Part shown: piece after piece, positions 32,731-45,174 of the stretch | Numbering within the stretch: the stretch's first letter is position 1 | How the letters are laid out: every line of letters begins with the position of its first letter | DNA from: Lepidurus packardi | Taxonomy: Eukaryota > Arthropoda > Branchiopoda > Notostraca > Triopsidae | Length of the DNA: 64,000 nt | NCBI GenBank assembly: GCA_023053545.1 | Contig: JAKZAN010000004.1 | Span: forward strand, 8,680,001-8,744,000 | Reading direction: 5' to 3' | The notes under the pieces: model-generated | What the model saw: the letters and a program-made list of their open reading frames with translations, nothing else | Databases searched by the model: none | What the model was told of the DNA's origin: nothing | Translations under genes and position numbers: made by a program

Positions 32731-33540
32731 TTTTGCTGAGTTATTTTGCGTTTTTTGGATAATGCGACTAAATATTGAACCGAGGACTGCGAACACGAAA
32801 CTACGGAACGCGAAAGTTTTTTTGTTACAATGAAATAAAGCTCGTAAATACTATAGTTACCATTAAAACAAAACAGTATTGCTAAAGTTATAAAGTAAAT
32901 ATCCTCAGTACAGAACATATTTCTCTACGATATGAAACCCGGTGAAATAGAACCATCCGATCAGACTAACGTTCGAAATACATTGTTGCGTCGTTGCGCC
33001 TTTCCAAGGAAGGTCGAAGTAACGGTACGGGTCCCGCGTGACCTTAAGAGAAGGGTCGGTAGCTTTTATGTTGGACCAGATGATGGTACAATACACTTTG
33101 GAAGTTATAGTTGTTTGATTCTATTTGTATCCTTCTTACCCACCCAATAAAACAGGAAAGTCTTGTCTTCCTCTCAAGCCTAAATAATTACAAGCCATTA
33201 ATAAAAAACTTACTGTATTAACTCTTAACACTTGTGTTTTTGCACTATTTTGTTACATAAAAAACGATGTGCATTGAAACGGCCTTCAGCTTAAGCACAA
33301 CGTCCTTCCTCCGCTCGAGAAAACAAAGAGCGATCACCCATGAAAACCCACCACCAGTTCCGTCCGATGGGAACGAAATGAGTCATCCATTACTTAGTCG
33401 AGGTTGAAACCAGTTTCCTTTTTGATCCAAGAACCATCATATTCTCCTCCTAATGATTGCGTGTGAGCATTAGCGTTAATTGTCCTTCAACATCACTGTA
33501 ACCTTTAATCTAAAAGGAAAAACACAAAATCATGAAGATG
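32731..33540. other. intergenic region with ambiguous short ORFs
   Basis: A plus-strand frame of 72 codons (32932-33150) ends in a TAA that overlaps AATAAA. The opposite strand is also open for 63 codons (32905-33096). Neither is recognised and they cannot both be judged real. The part next to 32730 must hold the PSMG1 promoter. Confidence 0.35.
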
Positions 33541-35120
33541 TCAGTCTTTGTTTCTCAGTTTATAGTTTTGAGTTGTTACTTCTATTCTGTCAGGCAAAAC
33601 CTTCAAATTGGTTGCAACAGCGCGTCCTTCAAGTGCTTCAGGTACGTTTGAAGGTAAATCATCCTGTACGGTTGTCACTGGATCCGCTGCTTCCATACTA
33701 ACTTCCTCCGGAGCAGATTTAGCAGCTTCCGTGGTAGTAGTCGTAGCTTCCGTGGTAGTAGTTGTAGCTTCCGTGGTAGTAGTCGTAGCTTCCGTGGTAG
33801 TGGTATCAGCTTCCGTGGTTGTGGTAGCAGCTTCGGTGGTAGTGGTAGTAGGTTCCGTGGTAGTAGTAGTAGCTTCGGTGGTGGTCGTAGAAGCTTCGGT
33901 AGTAGTGGTAGTAGCTTCCGTGGTAGTAGTAGAAGCTTCGGTGGTGGTCGTAGAAGCTTCGGTAGTAGTCGTAGAAGGTTCAGTGACTTCGTTGACCGGT
34001 CCGGATTCGTCGGCTGTTTTTTGAATCTTAAGAACTGGAGCCTGTTCTTCAGTTTCCACTACAATAGGTGCCTGTTGGACAAGAGCCTCATCTACGAGAA
34101 TGGCCGCTATAGGCTCAGGTTGAACGCCCTGCTATGGTATTCCATATTTGTTTTGAAGCGAACCGGTTAATGAGTTCCTTAGGAATGCGTTTAGCTAGCT
34201 AGTTATATACTACTGTACTTACATTGACAAAGTGGACTGCTTGCACTCCAGCGGCGGGTTGGTCATCGTCCACAATAACGTAGACTTCCTGTTCGCTTAC
34301 ATCTAAGATGTTGTTACTGTTTGAACCAGTTGGAAGGTTTTCGGCGCCCATAGGGCTTGGCTGCGCTTGAAGAATAGCAATGATGGACAAGTCTTCTGCT
34401 CCTTCGGGCTGACCTGGCTTAACTTGCGATTGCACTAGCTGGAAAATAGGGAAAGAACAGGATTATACAAAACAGGTTTCTTTAAAGGAAAAGAACTAGC
34501 AAGAGTTGTGTATGGTTAGTGTTTTGGGATGAGTCACGAATACTTCGCCTTACAAGGCAAAGATAAGAGGAGTTTCCGTTTCTTATTTTTTTGTCTTTCG
34601 TTTTTACCTGGAGTTGTTGGGGACGATTTGGGTTCTCGCGATTCAACTGACTGTTCAACTGAAACGCAGTGAAAATGTTGGGAGCTGGCTTATTGGGGAG
34701 AGGAACGGTCTGTTTCTCATTCAAGGAGAATTGAAGTGGTGAATATCTTGTGAAATCGATGTCAAAACCTCGGTTATTGGATGGGGAATTGGAAGGATCC
34801 GCGAGTCCCGCGAAATAGTACTGGGGACGAGCAGGATTCCTTGCAAAATTACTCCCGAAACTCGAAATCCGGCCGAAATTACCACCGAAGTTAGAATGGT
34901 AGGGATTGAAACTGTTGTATTCATCGAAATTATAGTCTCCGTAGTTGGAGAAAGGTCGACGGGCTTGAAATTGGGATTGATAGAGTTGGTGGTGGTACGG
35001 TTGGTACCGTTGGTATTGATGCTGCGCGTTATAAGGGTACGGACTGTAGAAACCCGATCGTCTGCTTGCGTTCGCCCAAGCGACACTCAGCAACACAACC
35101 ACGAAAACTGGCCGCAACAT
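33541..35120 (-). CDS. secreted Thr-rich mucin-like or cuticular protein
   Basis: Three coding exons, 5' to 3': 34608-35120, 34223-34438 and 33541-34128, give 438 aa. A signal peptide (MLRPVFVVVLLSVAWANA) is followed by a Tyr/Gln/Asn/Phe-rich low-complexity region. A middle exon contains AGVQAVHFVN and acidic stretches. The third exon carries 12 heptads of the type (A/S)TTTTE, suited to dense O-glycosylation. Such layout fits an extracellular matrix, peritrophic or cuticle-associated protein; no chitin-binding domain was seen. No homolog was recognised, so function is open. A TTTCGTAG acceptor directly before the ATG implies an upstream non-coding exon. Confidence 0.75.
33726..33977 (-). repeat. 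coding minisatellite, 12 x 21 bp
   Basis: Twelve 21-bp units encode Thr-rich heptads in frame. Neighbouring units are very similar on the plus strand (GCTTCCGTGGTAGTAGT), so copy number is likely to vary between alleles. Confidence 0.9.
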
Positions 35121-35522
35121 CTACGAAAGATCGAAAAAAAAAATGTAGCAACCCTTGGTAGGTCTAAAATCCCGGAGTGCTCTAACCAAAATATTTAACA
35201 ATAAAAGCAAGGATTCAACGAAAAATATGATCAGATTGTACGACTGACATTCTCAAATTTTTATTAAAAGGAATTGGAATTGAAATCGAGATTTCATCAA
35301 ATTTTGATTATCCTGAACATTCGGAACTATTTATACCAAAATGATATGGAAACAAGTTTTGTATTTTAACAAGTCTTGATCGGTTTGTAAGAACAGCAGT
35401 GACCGGAATCTTCAAAATTGTCATATTAAAATCAAAACCAAATTTCAAGGGGATTTTCAGTATTTAGAAGAATGACTGATAGAAAAAGCAATGATTCTAA
35501 TAAAAACTAAAAGTATGCTTAC

Positions 35523-35625
35523 GGTTCCTGATCAGTTTAGATTATCTAACACAGGACACTGGCAGACTGACCGTGGAACACACTGGAAGACTGACCGTGA
35601 CATTGAGGAGTCCTCCACCTTTATA
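35523..35625 (-). promoter_or_regulatory. probable non-coding first exon and TATA of the mucin-like gene
   Basis: On the minus strand TATAAAGG lies at 35618-35625. About 30 bp downstream a first exon could start near 35590 and end at 35523, where GTAAGC gives a good donor. It would be joined to the acceptor just before the ATG at 35120. Confidence 0.4.
35556..35599 (+). repeat. 20-bp direct repeat
   Basis: ACACTGGCAGACTGACCGTG (35556) and ACACTGGAAGACTGACCGTG (35580) differ at one base, with a 24-bp period. They lie in the presumed core promoter or first exon of the mucin-like gene. Confidence 0.85.
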
Positions 35626-36219
35626 GGTGCTGCGGGATTTTCTGGACTTCGTCGTCTTCCCTCCTTGGGCGTTTGTGGGAAGGCACCACTGGAAACGCAA
35701 TTCTGGAACTTAAAAACGACTCAAGGTCAAATATCTTAAAGCGTTATGTACACTCGCTGTCCAAATGAAGGTGCCGAAAGGCACGAATACCTTGTCTAAA
35801 TGCTTAGATCCGTGGCCACCCTATTTCCGCATAAGAGAATTCCCCATGTTACGTAAATATGTATTTTTTTCCCCGAAATGCTAATGTATTTCAGTCCACA
35901 TGACTATATATGGTATTTGTTCTCCCTTTCTTGTATGGGGTAAGCAAATGTAAATTAATTTTCCAAACGAAAAAGAAGAGAGGGTCAGCGGTCAGGTCAG
36001 TGACCGATGAAGTTGGAGTGGCACAGGTAAATTTGACACGCCACCCCTGATGAAACGTGAGAAATTGCCCCCTTTTACTTCTGGTGCCATCCAGGAAGGG
36101 CATGGAAACCCTTTTAGTGGTAAGATTCCTTCTCAATAAAACAACTGACGTTATGTGCGCCACATGAAAAGAACTTAATTACTATATAAACTCAGCTTCC
36201 ATAGACAATAAATTTTTTT
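35626..36219. other. spacer upstream of the mucin-like gene
   Basis: No gene was recognised. A 90-codon minus frame (35891-36163) has no family resemblance or splice support. Confidence 0.45.
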
Positions 36220-36997
36220 TTATGCATTGGGACTAAATTGAAGCAGCTTGAAGCGTGTGATGGTCCACTCCGGAAGTTTTCCTTCAGTATAATCTCTATA
36301 AAATCTAAAAAAAAGGAAATTCCACAAAAGAAGGAAAAAAACGATACAAGTTTCGGTTTCTTTTAAGGTTAAAATACCTTGCGAAAAACTCCATAAGCAC
36401 TGAATTTAAAGGGGATTTTTTTTCTATTAAGGCCACGAACTGGACGTCAATGTCACAATACTTGTTATCTACCATTAATTAAATAGGGTACGTTAAGCCT
36501 CTGGAGAGGTTTAGGGCAAGATTTTGCTACCTGCTATCGACTGGAGAGATGCTTTCTGTATCGTCGCTATTTTAATATGCTCCAAGGCAATCGGAAAGCT
36601 TTCTGTTGCATCTTTTGGCCAAGCTGCAACTTCGGTACGGAGCGATTCGAGTGCTTTTGCAGTGAACAACCCGGTTAGCTCAGGGAAAGTGTTTTGAGCA
36701 ATGTGATGTGTTACTGTAGTTAAAGCCTAATAACAAGTGAAATTAATACGCATAAATGTCAACAGTTGTGTACTGTACGTGTTCGGCTCCCTTGAGGAAG
36801 GTTGCTTCGCAAAATTGGCCATCCCAGAACAATTGCAGTGCAGAAATATCAGCCCTTTTGTTCAACCATTGTAATGGACTTGGCAAATAATACAATTCTA
36901 TGTTATTTAGCTTGAAACTGCTAATAAATCGCTTCTGATACTTTTCATGGCTAATTATGTGTCTTGATAAGATTCTAAAGGGTTTAAATTGAGACAT
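36220..36997 (-). CDS. MAIP1-like mitochondrial m-AAA protease-interacting protein
   Basis: Four exons, 5' to 3': 36779-36997, 36531-36726, 36378-36468 and 36220-36304, giving 196 aa. I chose the ATG at 36997 because it begins an Arg-rich, Ser-rich segment without acidic residues, typical of a matrix-targeting peptide; the frame is open further to an ATG at 37096. Readable blocks are FCEATFLKGAEHALTTVTHH, ALESLRTEVAAWP, YCDIDVQFVALIE and a C-terminal WTITRFKLLQF. The order and the C-terminal W-x-ITRF resemble vertebrate MAIP1 (C2orf47), which binds AFG3L2 and aids EMRE processing. The assignment is from memory of the family and needs a search. It is divergent from SCAF4/8. Confidence 0.6.
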
Positions 36998-37544
36998 GTT
37001 GTTCACTTTTGCTTTGTTGTTTCTAAGAAAAACATTGAAAATAAATAATAATACAATTTCCCGCCATGGAAATCCGTTTGAATTGCGGTTCTGCATTTAG
37101 GAAGGTTTAAATGAACAACTTAGTAGTTCGCGAGTTAGGGTTTCGTAAGAACTAGATGGGCGGAGTGCAGACCAAGTGCAGCTTTCTGTGGTGTGGTGGC
37201 GTAGGCTTCGCTACGCTGGTGCTTTATTCCCGGACGTTTGTGAAGTGCAGCCATTTTGAAAACAATATCTAAAATTGCTCTATTTATTTACCGCGTGAAC
37301 CTCGCACATTGTGCGAAACTCATTCTACTAGTTACTCTCAACTTGTTTTAGAAAAATTAGTGCGTGGGGATTGGGTGATGCATCCTTTTAGTTAAACGGC
37401 ACGTTTTGACAAATGTGCAGTGACAACTCTTCCTGGATTTATCAGTTTAATTAGTGTCATGTGGTTGTTGCTTTTGGAAGCGAAGATTTGAGGACAGAAG
37501 AAGCCTTTTAAGTCCTTTTTCCTGACGCTCAAACATCTCCCAAG
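36998..37544. promoter_or_regulatory. bidirectional promoter region, MAIP1-like / SCAF4/8
   Basis: Two start codons in divergent orientation are 547 bp apart. No TATA box was seen, as usual for housekeeping promoters. It must also hold both 5' leaders. Confidence 0.55.
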
Positions 37545-40500
37545 ATGGACAGCGTCAAATACTTCAACGCCGAGGTAAATTATCCCTAGCAAATTAACCT
37601 AACGAACGAAACAACGCGTGGGATGTGTTGTTGGAGTTAACTAAACTTCAATCTTCGAAAGTTAAATCTCCGTTAGTTTGGCCTAAATTATCTTTGACAC
37701 AGTATTGAAAGCGTATACAATTCAGCGTTCAGCTCCTTAATTTGCCCTTGCGTAATGTTAACTAAGGAAATGTTTATTGTTTAGAAGAAAAATGAAATAT
37801 GGTGAAAGCTTCTTTTTGTAATGAACGGTTTAATATTGGACGGTTTTACTATTTGTATTCGTTAACAACTTCATGGGCGTGTCTTTTTTTAGCTGTCGAG
37901 CTTATACGAGGTCAAACCTCCAATTTCGAAGGCGAAGATGACTGCGATTACCAAAGGCGCGATCAAAGCAGTTAAATTCTACAAACACGCGGTCCAAAGC
38001 GTGGAGAAGTTTATCCAAAAGTGTCGTCCAGAGTACAAAATTCCGGGTCTATACGTCATCGATTCGATTGTCCGTCAATCCAGACACCAATTCGGAGCCG
38101 ACAAAGACGTTTTTGCGCCTCGTTTTGCCAAAAATATTAACACTACTTTTTACTACATCTACCAGTGCGCCCCGGAAGAAAAAGTAAAAGCTAAAACTCC
38201 GTTAATTGTGTCTTTCTTTTTTTAGTAAACGTTCTCTGTTCTTTTCATTTTTTAGAGTAAAGTCATCCGCGTTTTGAATTTGTGGCAAAAAAATGCCATC
38301 TTCCAACCTGAAGTCATTCATCCGTTATTTGATATGGCGGATCCTTTACATCCCAAGTATAAAGAACAAGCTCATTTAGCGAGTTCGAGAGCTATGGGCA
38401 AACCTGAAGATGGACGACCAGAATTAGTATTAAATGGAGCTTCCAATCGCGATAGTGTGTTGGATAAAGAAGATGGATCCCAGGTAAATTAATTTTTAAA
38501 ACCTAAAAAGTGATTGTGAATTTTACTATTTTTTTTTTTTTTTTTACTTATGTATTTTTTCTATTTTTTCCCCTTGGGTAATTAGTTACTTATGGGATCG
38601 TTACCCGGTATGGGAAACTCTGAAATGAGTTTAAATACGAGGTTACAGCAACTTCAGCATTTATTAGGTCAAGAAAGCAAACTAGAAGGAAATCCTGATG
38701 CTGGACAGGTAAAATAATACTTCCAAGATATCATTTTGTGAGGAATGTTTGATGTTTGCGAGGTGAAACCTTTAAAAAAAAAGAGATAAGAGGAGAAGGG
38801 GTTTGAAGTTAATGTGGAAATTTTGGTTATTTTTTTAGGTTCGTTTTAACAAGAAATTGTTGGATTTTGACTACGATGAAGATGATGACGATGGGGGAGG
38901 TGGTGGAGGAGGTATGGATCGAAGTGACACGCCCCCTCCTACCCAGAAATTACATCAACCTGGTCACCAACCAGGTCAACCCATGGATGCATTAGGAAAG
39001 TAAGTGACTTTTATTTGCTTATTTATTCTTTTGCTCTTAAAATGCATTGGAAGTCTTGAATTCGGTGTTAAAAATTTAGATAATGTTGTCTATTGATCGA
39101 AGGTGTTTTTGCATTTGTACTTTGATTGTGTCTTGACCCTGAACCCTTTGCTTCTAAACTTAATTAGGTAAAAATCGACAACAAACCCCTTAGAATTTGT
39201 TTTTTAAAAAAAGGGAATTCTGAGTTAATGCAGTAAATTAACAGTGCCACTTAACTTAATCTTCAGTTACTTGAAATAATAAATAATTTGCATTAATTAA
39301 GAAAGTTGGTAATTATAAATTAAATTAACAAATAAGTTTTTACAGTTAATTGGTAACAAAAATCTTAAATTATTGGTCTAAATTTTGAATTATCTAGCGG
39401 GATTAATTAGCCTAATTTACTTTACGCTTTTTCTCGCAGTTTACTTTCAAATCCCAATATTTTACGCCACTTGCACAACATCCAGCAACAGATCAACCAA
39501 CCAGTACCTTTACCAAACATGATGGGCTCTGGATCGCAGCAATCCCAAGAAATGAAGGTAAGAAACGAGTTTTGCGTCTATTTATGCGAATATGATCGCG
39601 TCAAACTAGCATGGTTATGCTAGTTCGATTAAAATCAAATTGATTTTTGTTTCTTACTGGTTTTTGGTTTATTTCTTGTTGAATTTTGACACGATTATGT
39701 CTATTTTTAAATAAATTGTAGAACGAGCCAGGCAGCTCGGAAATGCGAGGAATGCCGTTCCCGTTTCCCATGGATATGACTCAACCGCCCCCAGGATTCC
39801 CACCCATGCCAATGGGTTTATCTTTGTCCCATTTGGGGATGCAAATGCCTATGAACATGGGAATGGGGATGTCCATGCATCCTATGCAAGGCGGCCACTT
39901 TCAGCCTAATCCGCCCATGCCTTTATCACATAACCAAAATGAACCACGCCCCTCGCCTCCTCCGACGCCCAGCGACAACAATGAACTCGGCCTCAAAAGG
40001 TTCGTAATTTCTTTTATTATTATGCGTTTGGATTTTCCTGAAAAAAGTGATTGACTTGAGAGTTCAGCTTTGTGAAAGGGGAGGAGATTATGTTTTAGCG
40101 ATGGTTTTGAAAATCTATGCCTTCTTTGTCTTTAATTGTAGGAATTTGATTAATTTTTTATCTTGCGGTCATGTTTAAAATCAAAGTCAAAGATCAACTT
40201 ATGAGGTATATACTTTTTAAGGGAGCGCAGTAGGAGATTATGCCTATAGAATGACATGAAAGACAAAACATAGAACTCTTCACTTGATTTACAGGGATGA
40301 AAGCGGTTTTGCGGTAGAAAAGGAAGATGAACGAAAACGAAGGTCGCGATCGCGCTCAGATTCACGGAATCGACAACGACGACCACGACGATCCAGGTCA
40401 CGTTCACGGAGTCGCAACGATAATCGGCGCAGGCGCACAAGATCGCGTTCAAGATCACGAACTCGAGTTCAAAGATCGCGTTCGAGAGAAAAAGACGAGT

Positions 40501-43500
40501 CCAATGAAAAAAACAAGGAACGAGAACGATTGAGGGATAGGGATAAACGGGGCTTACCTGACATTAAGAAAGAACATATGAGTGGTAAGTTTTTTCTTTT
40601 CTCTTCACTATTGATTATCTTGTTAAAATTTTTTCTATTTTTTGTTGCTTTTGTTTTATGAGAAATGATAGAAACTCATTCCTTTAAATTTCTATGTTCT
40701 TTTAGTGTGTAGTACGACCTTGTGGGTGGGGCATTTGTCAAAACTGGTCAATCAAGAAATCCTCTTTAATACTTTTGGGCAATCTGGAGAAGTAGTTTCC
40801 ATTGATCAAATTCCACCACGTGGTTGCGCGTTTGTGTGTATGTTAAGACGGCAGGATGCAGTAAAGGCCTTGAAAAATTTGACGAGGTTCAAGTTACAGG
40901 GCAAGCAAATCACTGTAAGTTTTATTTTTTTCCTCTGAAGTTTGAAGAACGATGAAAAAAGAGAAGTTTGGAAAGACGGGAACGTTGAAAAATTAGGGAT
41001 TCTTTTTTTTATTGATTTATGTTTTTTGGCTTGGGTAGTTGGCATGGGCAGCTGGCAAAGGTGTAAAATCCAAAGAGTGGAAGGATTATTGGGACGTTGA
41101 ATTTGGCGCCGCTTTTATTCCATGGAATAAACTAACACATATGAAACGAAGTGATTTAGATGCTTTGGAAGATGGAGGAACTATTGATGAAGACACTTTG
41201 CCTCCTTGGCTCAAAGGTAGAAAGTATTTTTTTTTTAGTTTATTTGATTCGTTTTAGTTCTTTATTTTATTTACTTTCGGTTCACATCTTTGATTAATAT
41301 TGTGTTAGTCTATTTCATTATTTTACTGATTTACTTGGTCTATCGTTAATTCTTACAGATTGTTAATAAGTTTTTTATAAGGAACTTTTCAATTCTCTTA
41401 GAAAACTGTTCTCTTCATTTAGAATTGTACCTCTTCTATGAGTAATGTGCTACAGTAGATGCCGCTTATTGTGATCACGTTTGTCAAGGGACGATTAATC
41501 CTGTTAAGCGGAGATTCTAATAATCGGAAATACGTACCAAAGGAACAGAGCATCGTCTACTTTTTGACATTTTCTCACACGTTTACTTTTGCTAGATTCA
41601 CTGAACCCACTATTGTCTATTTGTAAGGATTTTTCAACAATTTTGATGAGATGATAGAGGAATTCCTAAGTTAACGGCCGCTTCCCTTTGTGGCAAATCT
41701 TTTAAATTTAACTTATCCTAAGTTTCCGTGCGCCGCAACTTCTCTTTTTACATTTAAATCAACTCTTTTCTTGTTCATCGCCATTTGTATATAACCACAC
41801 GTCTAAAACACAACACAGCACCTTTGAAACTTACTCCTGCGCTTAGGTAGGGTTGTCGACACGATATCCCTCCTGAATTTTTCTACTCAGTAAAGGGAAC
41901 TGCTCATTCAATTGAAAAACCTTTTCATTTAATCGACTGGGGAGTTTAGAAGGAATTTCTCCCTAAGCGTTGTAGTTGGCTGGAAATGACAGGATTGGAC
42001 AAAAACGACATAAAAGCGGTGTCGTTGGTGAATATGCAAAGTCTATGTAGCAATCACGACTTTAGTTTCGTTTCTGTATGTGTGAAGATTCTCTTGAAAT
42101 CGATTCTAATCCCGAAAGTGTGATGATAATAATCGATTAAAATGCTATGAATTTTAGCATTTTGAATCGGTCCTTTAAAATTTGATTCCATCTAGCAGCT
42201 AATTCTAATCACCAGTATCACAATAAGTGAAATCTACTGTATATAATATTATACTATTACCTCTATTATTATCTACATTTTTTGTAATTATTTGTATGCT
42301 TATTTGAATAATTTTTGTAAAATCATTTTAGATCCAGCTAATGAATCCCAAACAGCTGGACCGTCAGGTATAGAACATCCAACAATGCTCCCAGGCTTTA
42401 TTCCTATGCCAGACATGCAAGGATTGCCTATGGGCGTTCCTAACCCTCACGCCCCGCCCTCTGACGGCCAACAACCCTTTGAAGGAGCTAATGGCCTCCC
42501 ATTTGGCCACCATCCCTCCAATGCCATGCCTCCTAACATGCCCAATTATGGAATGCCTCGTAAGTCTACCTTTCGCTTTTGGTCTCGCATGAACGTCTAA
42601 TTTTTTTATTCTCAAAAGTATTTATTTACGTATTTATTTTTTTGTTGTTGTTGAAAAAAATCAGCTCCGCTGGGTCTTCTCGGTCCAGGCGGGTTATTAC
42701 CAGGCATGCCATTCCTCCCACATGGCATAAGACTACCGCAGCATCAATCTTTACTTCCGCCGCATATGAATCCGGCATTGTTGCAAGGAATGAATCTTCC
42801 GCCACATAATCACGGCCAAGGAAGTGGAGATATGCCCCCTCCAGGTGGTCCCAACATGAATTTGCCACCTGGCTTTCCTTTCCACCCTTTCCCCCCGCAA
42901 CACCACCCCAATATGATGCTTCCGGGACCGCCGTCGGGCTCGCATGACGAAAACAGTCATCGGGATAAAATGAGAGAGAATTCCGGCGCTGGAGACGATA
43001 TGGAACTGGTCGAAATGGAGGAAGCTTCTGAATCCCGCAATGAAAACGATGGAATGCCGTCCAATTCGTAAGTTTTTACCGTTAAAACTGTTATTTTGTC
43101 ACTTTTATGTGCAAAGTCTAGGAAATTCCTTTGAAAATTCATGAATTTCTTTTTACAAAATGTAAGACTTCAATCTGATTAATTTAAGTTATGCATTTTT
43201 GAATGGTGCGGGATTGTTTAAAGGTTCGTTGTAGAACTTGTTAGGATTTAAGCATGATTTCAAACGTCCTATTGGGATTTTTCTTTGAAAAAAGGGGTCC
43301 GTGGGATGATAGAATGCCAAAAAGTGGTCATCACGATCAGGATTCTCATCGCGATGGTAACCAGGATAGGACAACTCGCGGAGAATCCTCGGCTAGACCT
43401 CCCTTGCCAAGTTTGTTGGACCGATTACGTAACTTGGCCAATAACGACGGTCCGTTACCGCCCACACCTTCTAAATCTCCCGGTCTCAAACGCGAGTCAC

Positions 43501-45174
43501 CTCGTCCACTTTTTAGCGAGGCGGAAAGAGAAGCTTTACTCGGAGGCTTCGGAAGGGGTGGACCCATGTCCGACGGTGATAACATGCAGCCTGGTTTCGG
43601 GATGGGAGGCCCCAGAATGCCCGTATCACCTGGCTTAGCCAATAGTCTACGAGGCGCTCCCATAAATGGTAAGTTTTATTTGTTTATTGTTTAAAAAATG
43701 TTCTTCTTTTCAAATGCTGGTTGATCTTAACCGAGATTCTTATAGTTTTGAGTGGAAGTTTTAATTTGAATGAAATATTACTTAAACTTACGGGATTTTT
43801 TCGTTCTAAGTTGTGATCCTAAGTTTTTAGTTCTACAAACACATCCCATTCGGGATGTGTTTTTTATTTGGTTGATTTATGTCTAGTTAAGGTTAGTTTT
43901 CGCGTGGTTTTAATTTGGTCTTAATTCGATCTTAGTGTAGTATTTAAAGTTTTGGAATTTTACGTGCATATTTTTCAAGTTTATTAATTTCTTGTGTTGA
44001 TTTTTCTGGTATTTTCTGGGTATTCCATTTGTTTCCCTAGCAGGCAGTGAAATGGGTATGCATTTTCTCCGACCTGGAGTCGACTTTCTCTGCCCACCTA
44101 TGGAAACCTCGCTTGGACCTATGCATATAGAAGAAGAAATAATGATTGGAAGAGGTCTTTTAGGTAAGTTGAACTGCCTTTTTCAGTCAAGATTTCAAGC
44201 TTTAACTCTTTTTCTGGAGCTCATTTTGTGTCAAGTTTGGTAATTTGCACAACAGCTTCGCAATTAAACGTTTTATAGAAAAAAATGATCAAAAGAGGAA
44301 AATTCAGCAAAGGAATTTCTTTTCAAAAGAAATTTCCTTATTTGTTTGGACACTCTCCTAAGACGAAATTTCAATACGGCATTGCATTCGTGTAGGCCCT
44401 GTTCCCAATATGCCCGGGAACTTCAATGGCGTGCGTCCACCTATGCCGTTAGTGAACGCAGGCCCTCGGGGCATGCTAGGACCTCGAGGACAACCCTTAG
44501 GACCCATGGTTCGGGGCCCCAATCGGTTCTTCTTACCTCCGCACGGTAACGATTTCGATCCGGAGGAAGAGATGGTGGATTGGCGGGATCGGGAGCGGGA
44601 ACGGGAACGGGAGGAGTGGGGTGAGCCTCCTCGCGATCGAGGTCGCGATTTCGATTTTGGCGGCCGAGGTCGAGGGCGTGGCCCTCCTCCGCATTGGCGT
44701 GACCGAGAAATGGGTCCGGAGCGCGATTACGGAGACAACGATTATCAAGAGAACGACTATATGGAGAATCCACGTGGCAGAGGTCGAGGTGGGTGGGGTG
44801 GAGGAGGGCGGAGAGACCGCGAGAGAGGAAGGGTTGACCGTCACCGTCGAGGTGGCGGCGGGGATTGGGGCGACCGAGATCGACGTGACCGTGGAGACCG
44901 AGGTGGCGGAAACATGGGAAGAGAAAATCGAGAGCCTCGGAGACGTTGGAACACTGTGTCGCCCGAAAAACGAGAAGAACACGTACCGGTCACTGAAGAA
45001 AGAGTCACCGATACCCTGAAACACGAACCCGAAGTGGCGGAAATGTCCATTGGGCAGTCGAGCGCAGTGGAGCTGAGTGAACCGCAGAACCTGGAGAGCA
45101 ATAGCGACCCTGTTTACCCTGTGGAGACTCCTAAAGAGGGCGAAGAAAGCGAAGTCCCCCCTGGAACTGAGTGA
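37545..45174 (+). CDS. SCAF4/8: SCAF4/SCAF8, CTD-binding SR-like anti-terminator
   Basis: Fifteen exons: 37545-37574, 37893-38183, 38256-38483, 38586-38708, 38839-38999, 39440-39557, 39722-39999, 40295-40584, 40706-40914, 41039-41216, 42332-42559, 42665-43067, 43295-43668, 44041-44163 and 44396-45174, giving 1,270 aa. The CID domain is in exons 1-3 (VEKFIQKCRPEYKIPGLYVI, DSIVRQSRHQFG, RVLNLWQKN). An RS-rich block in exon 8 precedes an RRM in exons 9-10 (TTLWVGHLSK, GCAFVCM), followed by KSKEWKDYWDVEFGAAFIPW as in SCAF8. Long Pro/Met/Gly-rich and RG/RD-rich tails follow. The proteins bind phosphorylated Pol II CTD and suppress premature polyadenylation. Exon 13's acceptor (AAAAAAG) is weak; exon 14 has a tandem acceptor. 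Confidence 0.93.
41453..42239 (-). mobile_element. degenerate Tigger/pogo-type DNA transposon
   Basis: A 787-bp insert in intron 10 of SCAF4/8 has inverted ends starting CAGTAGAT on both sides (41453; 42239 reversed), with a shared CTTATTGTGAT block, and TA flanks (41451-41452, 42240-42241) as expected of the Tc1/pogo superfamily. On the minus strand near 41540-41700 are remains of the CENP-B-type DNA-binding region of a transposase: QREAAVNLGIPLSS, then after a frame break SKRVRKCQKVDDALFLWYV. The catalytic core is absent, so this is an internally deleted, inactive copy. Confidence 0.75.
43836..43861 (+). other. perfect 11-bp hairpin followed by T-run
   Basis: AAACACATCCC (43836-43846) pairs exactly with GGGATGTGTTT (43851-43861) around an ATTC loop, and TTTT follows. 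It is in intron 13 of SCAF4/8; no known RNA family was recognised. Confidence 0.7.
44038..44043 (+). promoter_or_regulatory. tandem splice acceptor TAGCAG before exon 14
   Basis: CCCTAG/CAG/G gives two acceptors 3 bp apart (exon start 44041 or 44044). Both keep frame and differ by one Ala (AGSEM or GSEM), a NAGNAG site. Confidence 0.7.

Noticed and set aside
32905-33150. Opposed 72- and 63-codon frames between PSMG1 and the mucin-like gene
   Set aside because: Both strands are open and neither is recognised; listed only as an ambiguous region rather than a gene.
36670-36690. CGGTTAGCTCAGGG, resembling a tRNA A box
   Set aside because: It lies within a coding exon of the MAIP1-like gene and no cloverleaf or B box follows.
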